Origin: Chloracidobacterium sp. UBA7659
GTDB lineage: Bacteria; Acidobacteriota; Blastocatellia; Pyrinomonadales; Pyrinomonadaceae
Assembly (NCBI GenBank): GCA_002483395.1
Contig: DLHV01000266.1
Coordinates: 16,404 to 23,600, forward strand
Length of the DNA: 7,197 nt
Reading direction: 5' to 3'
Part shown: piece by piece, positions 5,578 to 7,197 of the stretch
Layout: the number at the start of each line of letters is the position of its first letter
Numbering within the stretch: position 1 is the stretch's first letter
The notes under the pieces: generated by a model
Told to the model about the DNA's origin: nothing
Seen by the model: the letters and a program-made list of their open reading frames with translations, nothing else
The model's database searches: none
Translations under genes and position numbers: made by a program

Positions 5578-5604
5578 CAGGATTTACAGGATTCGCAGGA
5601 TAAA
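5578..5604 (+). repeat. CAGGAT 9-base tandem array
   Basis: Three consecutive 9-base units CAGGATTTA, CAGGATTCG and CAGGATAAA, preceded by TAA. This resembles a dispersed extragenic repeat (AACAGGATTTACAGGAT type) that I recall from diverse bacteria. It lies in the 116-base divergent region between the MBL hydrolase and bshB1, 30 bases upstream of the hydrolase start. It is far too short in period to be CRISPR. The rest of this divergent region shows no convincing promoter. Confidence 0.7.
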
Positions 5605-5664
5605 ATAGCTACTACGCATATCCGGTACACCCTGTTTTGATCCTGGTATGGTAAATTCAAGTCT

Positions 5665-6399
5665 ATGACTCAGGTCGATATTCTTGCAATATTCGCACAT
5701 CCGGACGACGTTGAGCTGACAGTGGGCGGAACGCTTTTGAAGATGAAGAGCCTCGGCTACCGCACAGGAGCTTTGGACGTAACCCGCGGGGAAATGGGGA
5801 CGCGTGGGACTGTAGAAGGCCGGGCGGTCGAAGCGGCGGAAGCCGCGAAGATATTGCGGCTCGATGTTCGTGAGAATCTTGGGCTGGCTGACGGGCATGT
5901 TTTTGTCGATGAGGTTTCGCGGACGGCTATTGTTCGCGTTCTCAGGCGGCTAAAGCCGAAATTGGTCCTCACGCACCAAATTAACGACCCGCATCCCGAT
6001 CATGACCATATTGCGCAGCTCGTACGTGAATCGGCACGCCTTGCCAGTATGAAAAACTACGATGAGGAAACCGGAGGCGAAAAGATAGCCGTGCCGATGG
6101 TTGCTCACAATGTTTTTTCACGGCTCGTTGCACCGTCATTTATTGTCGATATCTCCGGATTTCTCGAAGAAAAGATGAACGCGATCCGCGCTCACAGGTC
6201 GCAGTTTCATGACCCGAATTCCGCCGAGCCTGAAACGCGTCTGACAGCAAGCAATTTTCTGGGCGAACTCGAGAACCGGTCAAGATACTCCGGCTCTCTT
6301 ATAGGCGTCGCCGCCGGAGAACCGTATTATGTCCGCGAGGCTTTGAACATCGAAGACCCGGTAAAATTACTAACCGGGCCGATGAACCTCTATTCGTAG
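5665..6399 (+). CDS. bshB1: Bacillithiol biosynthesis deacetylase BshB1 (PIG-L/LmbE family)
   Basis: It hydrolyses N-acetyl-glucosaminyl-malate to glucosaminyl-malate, the second step of bacillithiol synthesis, between BshA (glycosyltransferase) and BshC (cysteine ligase). It is a cytosolic zinc enzyme. The 244-aa length fits. The PIG-L signature AHPDD is at residues 11-15 (His12 and Asp15 as zinc ligands, Asp14 as likely base), followed by LDVTRGEMGTRGT (37-49), which is characteristic of BshB1, and the second zinc motif HPDH at 110-113 (His113). The C-terminal FVGS-like region reads SGFLEEKMNAIRAHRSQF (164-181). The start ATG 5665 gives the family N-terminus; the ribosome site is poor. Neither bshA nor bshC is in the window. 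A homologous PIG-L deacetylase of other substrate is the alternative, but the GEMGTRGT motif favours BshB1. A J-domain gene follows after 11 bases, suggesting co-transcription. Confidence 0.9.
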   Translation: MTQVDILAIFAHPDDVELTVGGTLLKMKSLGYRTGALDVTRGEMGTRGTVEGRAVEAAEAAKILRLDVRENLGLADGHVFVDEVSRTAIVRVLRRLKPKLVLTHQINDPHPDHDHIAQLVRESARLASMKNYDEETGGEKIAVPMVAHNVFSRLVAPSFIVDISGFLEEKMNAIRAHRSQFHDPNSAEPETRLTASNFLGELENRSRYSGSLIGVAAGEPYYVREALNIEDPVKLLTGPMNLYS

Positions 6400-6410
6400 G
6401 CGACGTGGAT

Positions 6411-7197
6411 ATGAATAAACTTCAAAAGGCCGCCCTCGCACCCGAAGAGATCGAATTAAACAAAAAACTCGCCGTTCTCGAACGCTTGAAGGACCGCCTC
6501 GCGGATCGTGAAGAGGAAATGGCCGATCTCCGCTCCGAGCTCGAGCGATTCGAAGCTCAATATACGATGGAGGTCGGAAGGCTTTATGCGGACTTTGACG
6601 AGATCGAAGCGCAGATTGCCGAAGAAGAAGCAAAACTTGTCCCGGACGACCAGGAGATACGAAAAAAGGCCGAAGAACTAAGGCGGCGTGCCAAGGAATC
6701 GGCCGCCCGAGCAAATGACGAGACGCTCGAAAGTATTTCGTTTAGGCTTAAACCAACAGCTGATGCAAAGAAGGCGTATCACGATCTGGCCCGTGAAATT
6801 CACCCGGACCTTGCGTTGGACGCCGCCGAAAAGGAAAGGCGGCACGGCCTGATGGCAAGGCTGAATGAGGCATATTCAGCCGGCAACCAGACCTTATTGG
6901 ACAAAATGGCCGATGATTTCCGGACGAGTCCGGACCAGGTAAAAGGGGATTCGGTCGGCGACGATCTTGTTCGGGCGGTCCGCCAGATCGCGCAGGTCAA
7001 ACACCGATTTATCGAAGTACGCAGGGAAAGGCACAAAACCGAAAATTCCGAGCTCTTTGCGTTGCACCGGCAGGCTCAGGCTGAACTAGCGTCGGGTAGA
7101 AATATGTTGAAGCAGATGGCCGAACGCACCAGAACGCACATCAAAAAATCTGAACGGCGGCTAATTAATCTCCGCAATGTAAACAGATCGGCTGAAG
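6411..7197 (+). CDS. Coiled-coil J-domain protein, 3'-truncated by the window edge
   Basis: The first 262 residues are present and the frame is open at the window end. Residues 10-105 are rich in Glu, Lys, Arg and Leu with heptad spacing, a strong coiled-coil candidate (AVLERLKDRLADREEEMADL, then ELERFEAQY). A degenerate J-domain follows at about 115-170: KKAYHDLAREIHPDLA with the essential His131-Pro132-Asp133, then ERRHGLMARLNEAYSAGN. This is the part that stimulates Hsp70 (DnaK) ATPase. A second charged helical region (185-262) continues to the end. No Gly/Phe region or zinc-finger is present up to residue 262, so it is a class C-like J-protein and not DnaJ itself. It is likely cytosolic, recruiting DnaK to a specific partner. 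GTG two codons upstream (6405) is an alternative start. It is close behind bshB1 and probably in the same operon. Confidence 0.8.
   Translation, partial: MNKLQKAALAPEEIELNKKLAVLERLKDRLADREEEMADLRSELERFEAQYTMEVGRLYADFDEIEAQIAEEEAKLVPDDQEIRKKAEELRRRAKESAARANDETLESISFRLKPTADAKKAYHDLAREIHPDLALDAAEKERRHGLMARLNEAYSAGNQTLLDKMADDFRTSPDQVKGDSVGDDLVRAVRQIAQVKHRFIEVRRERHKTENSELFALHRQAQAELASGRNMLKQMAERTRTHIKKSERRLINLRNVNRSAE

Noticed and set aside
5578..5604. Possible CRISPR array
   Set aside because: Unit length of nine bases and variable positions of three bases are far below CRISPR repeat and spacer sizes; no cas genes nearby.
6370..7036. Minus-strand open frames opposite the J-domain gene
   Set aside because: Arg/Ser/Pro-rich shadow translations; the plus strand has the HPD motif and coiled-coil heptads.

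Overview
The window is a gene-dense stretch of bacterial chromosome of roughly balanced base composition. It holds ten genes on both strands, with no gap over about 170 bases and no RNA gene, transposase or phage gene. A bacillithiol-type deacetylase, a lipoprotein followed by an Asn/Asp-rich linker, PepSY and TlpA-like envelope proteins, weak Shine-Dalgarno sites and short-period intergenic repeats together suggest an environmental Gram-negative lineage. My best guess is Acidobacteriota (Blastocatellia-like). That is an inference from gene style; no marker gene is present to prove it.

Left part (1-2284, all minus strand): a 3'-truncated alpha/beta-hydrolase esterase, then a two-domain lipoprotein, then lipB (octanoyltransferase). 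lipB and the lipoprotein are 23 bases apart and probably co-transcribed, ending in two consecutive hairpins at 551-618. The esterase lies beyond these and is probably a separate unit.

Middle part (2285-4298): a short AT-rich divergent region separates lipB from a small exported helical protein of unknown function on the plus strand. That gene converges on a thioredoxin-fold exported protein whose active site reads CPNW instead of CxxC. Upstream of it on the same strand is a two-TM PepSY protein. The intergenic region 4160-4298 carries two inverted arrays of a 10-base CACRGAT repeat.

Right part (4299-7197): an orphan 143-aa cytosolic protein converges, across a perfect 8-bp hairpin, on an RNase Z-like metallo-beta-lactamase-fold hydrolase. 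The hydrolase diverges from bshB1 (bacillithiol deacetylase), with a 9-base-period CAGGAT array between them. Eleven bases after bshB1 begins a coiled-coil J-domain protein that runs off the window.

The metabolic genes (lipoylation, low-molecular-weight thiol synthesis) are ordinary housekeeping functions. The less explained items are the CPNW thioredoxin-like protein, the orphan proteins at 2335-2850 and 4299-4730, and the three classes of small intergenic repeat or hairpin. I see no convincing new multi-gene defence or mobile system here.
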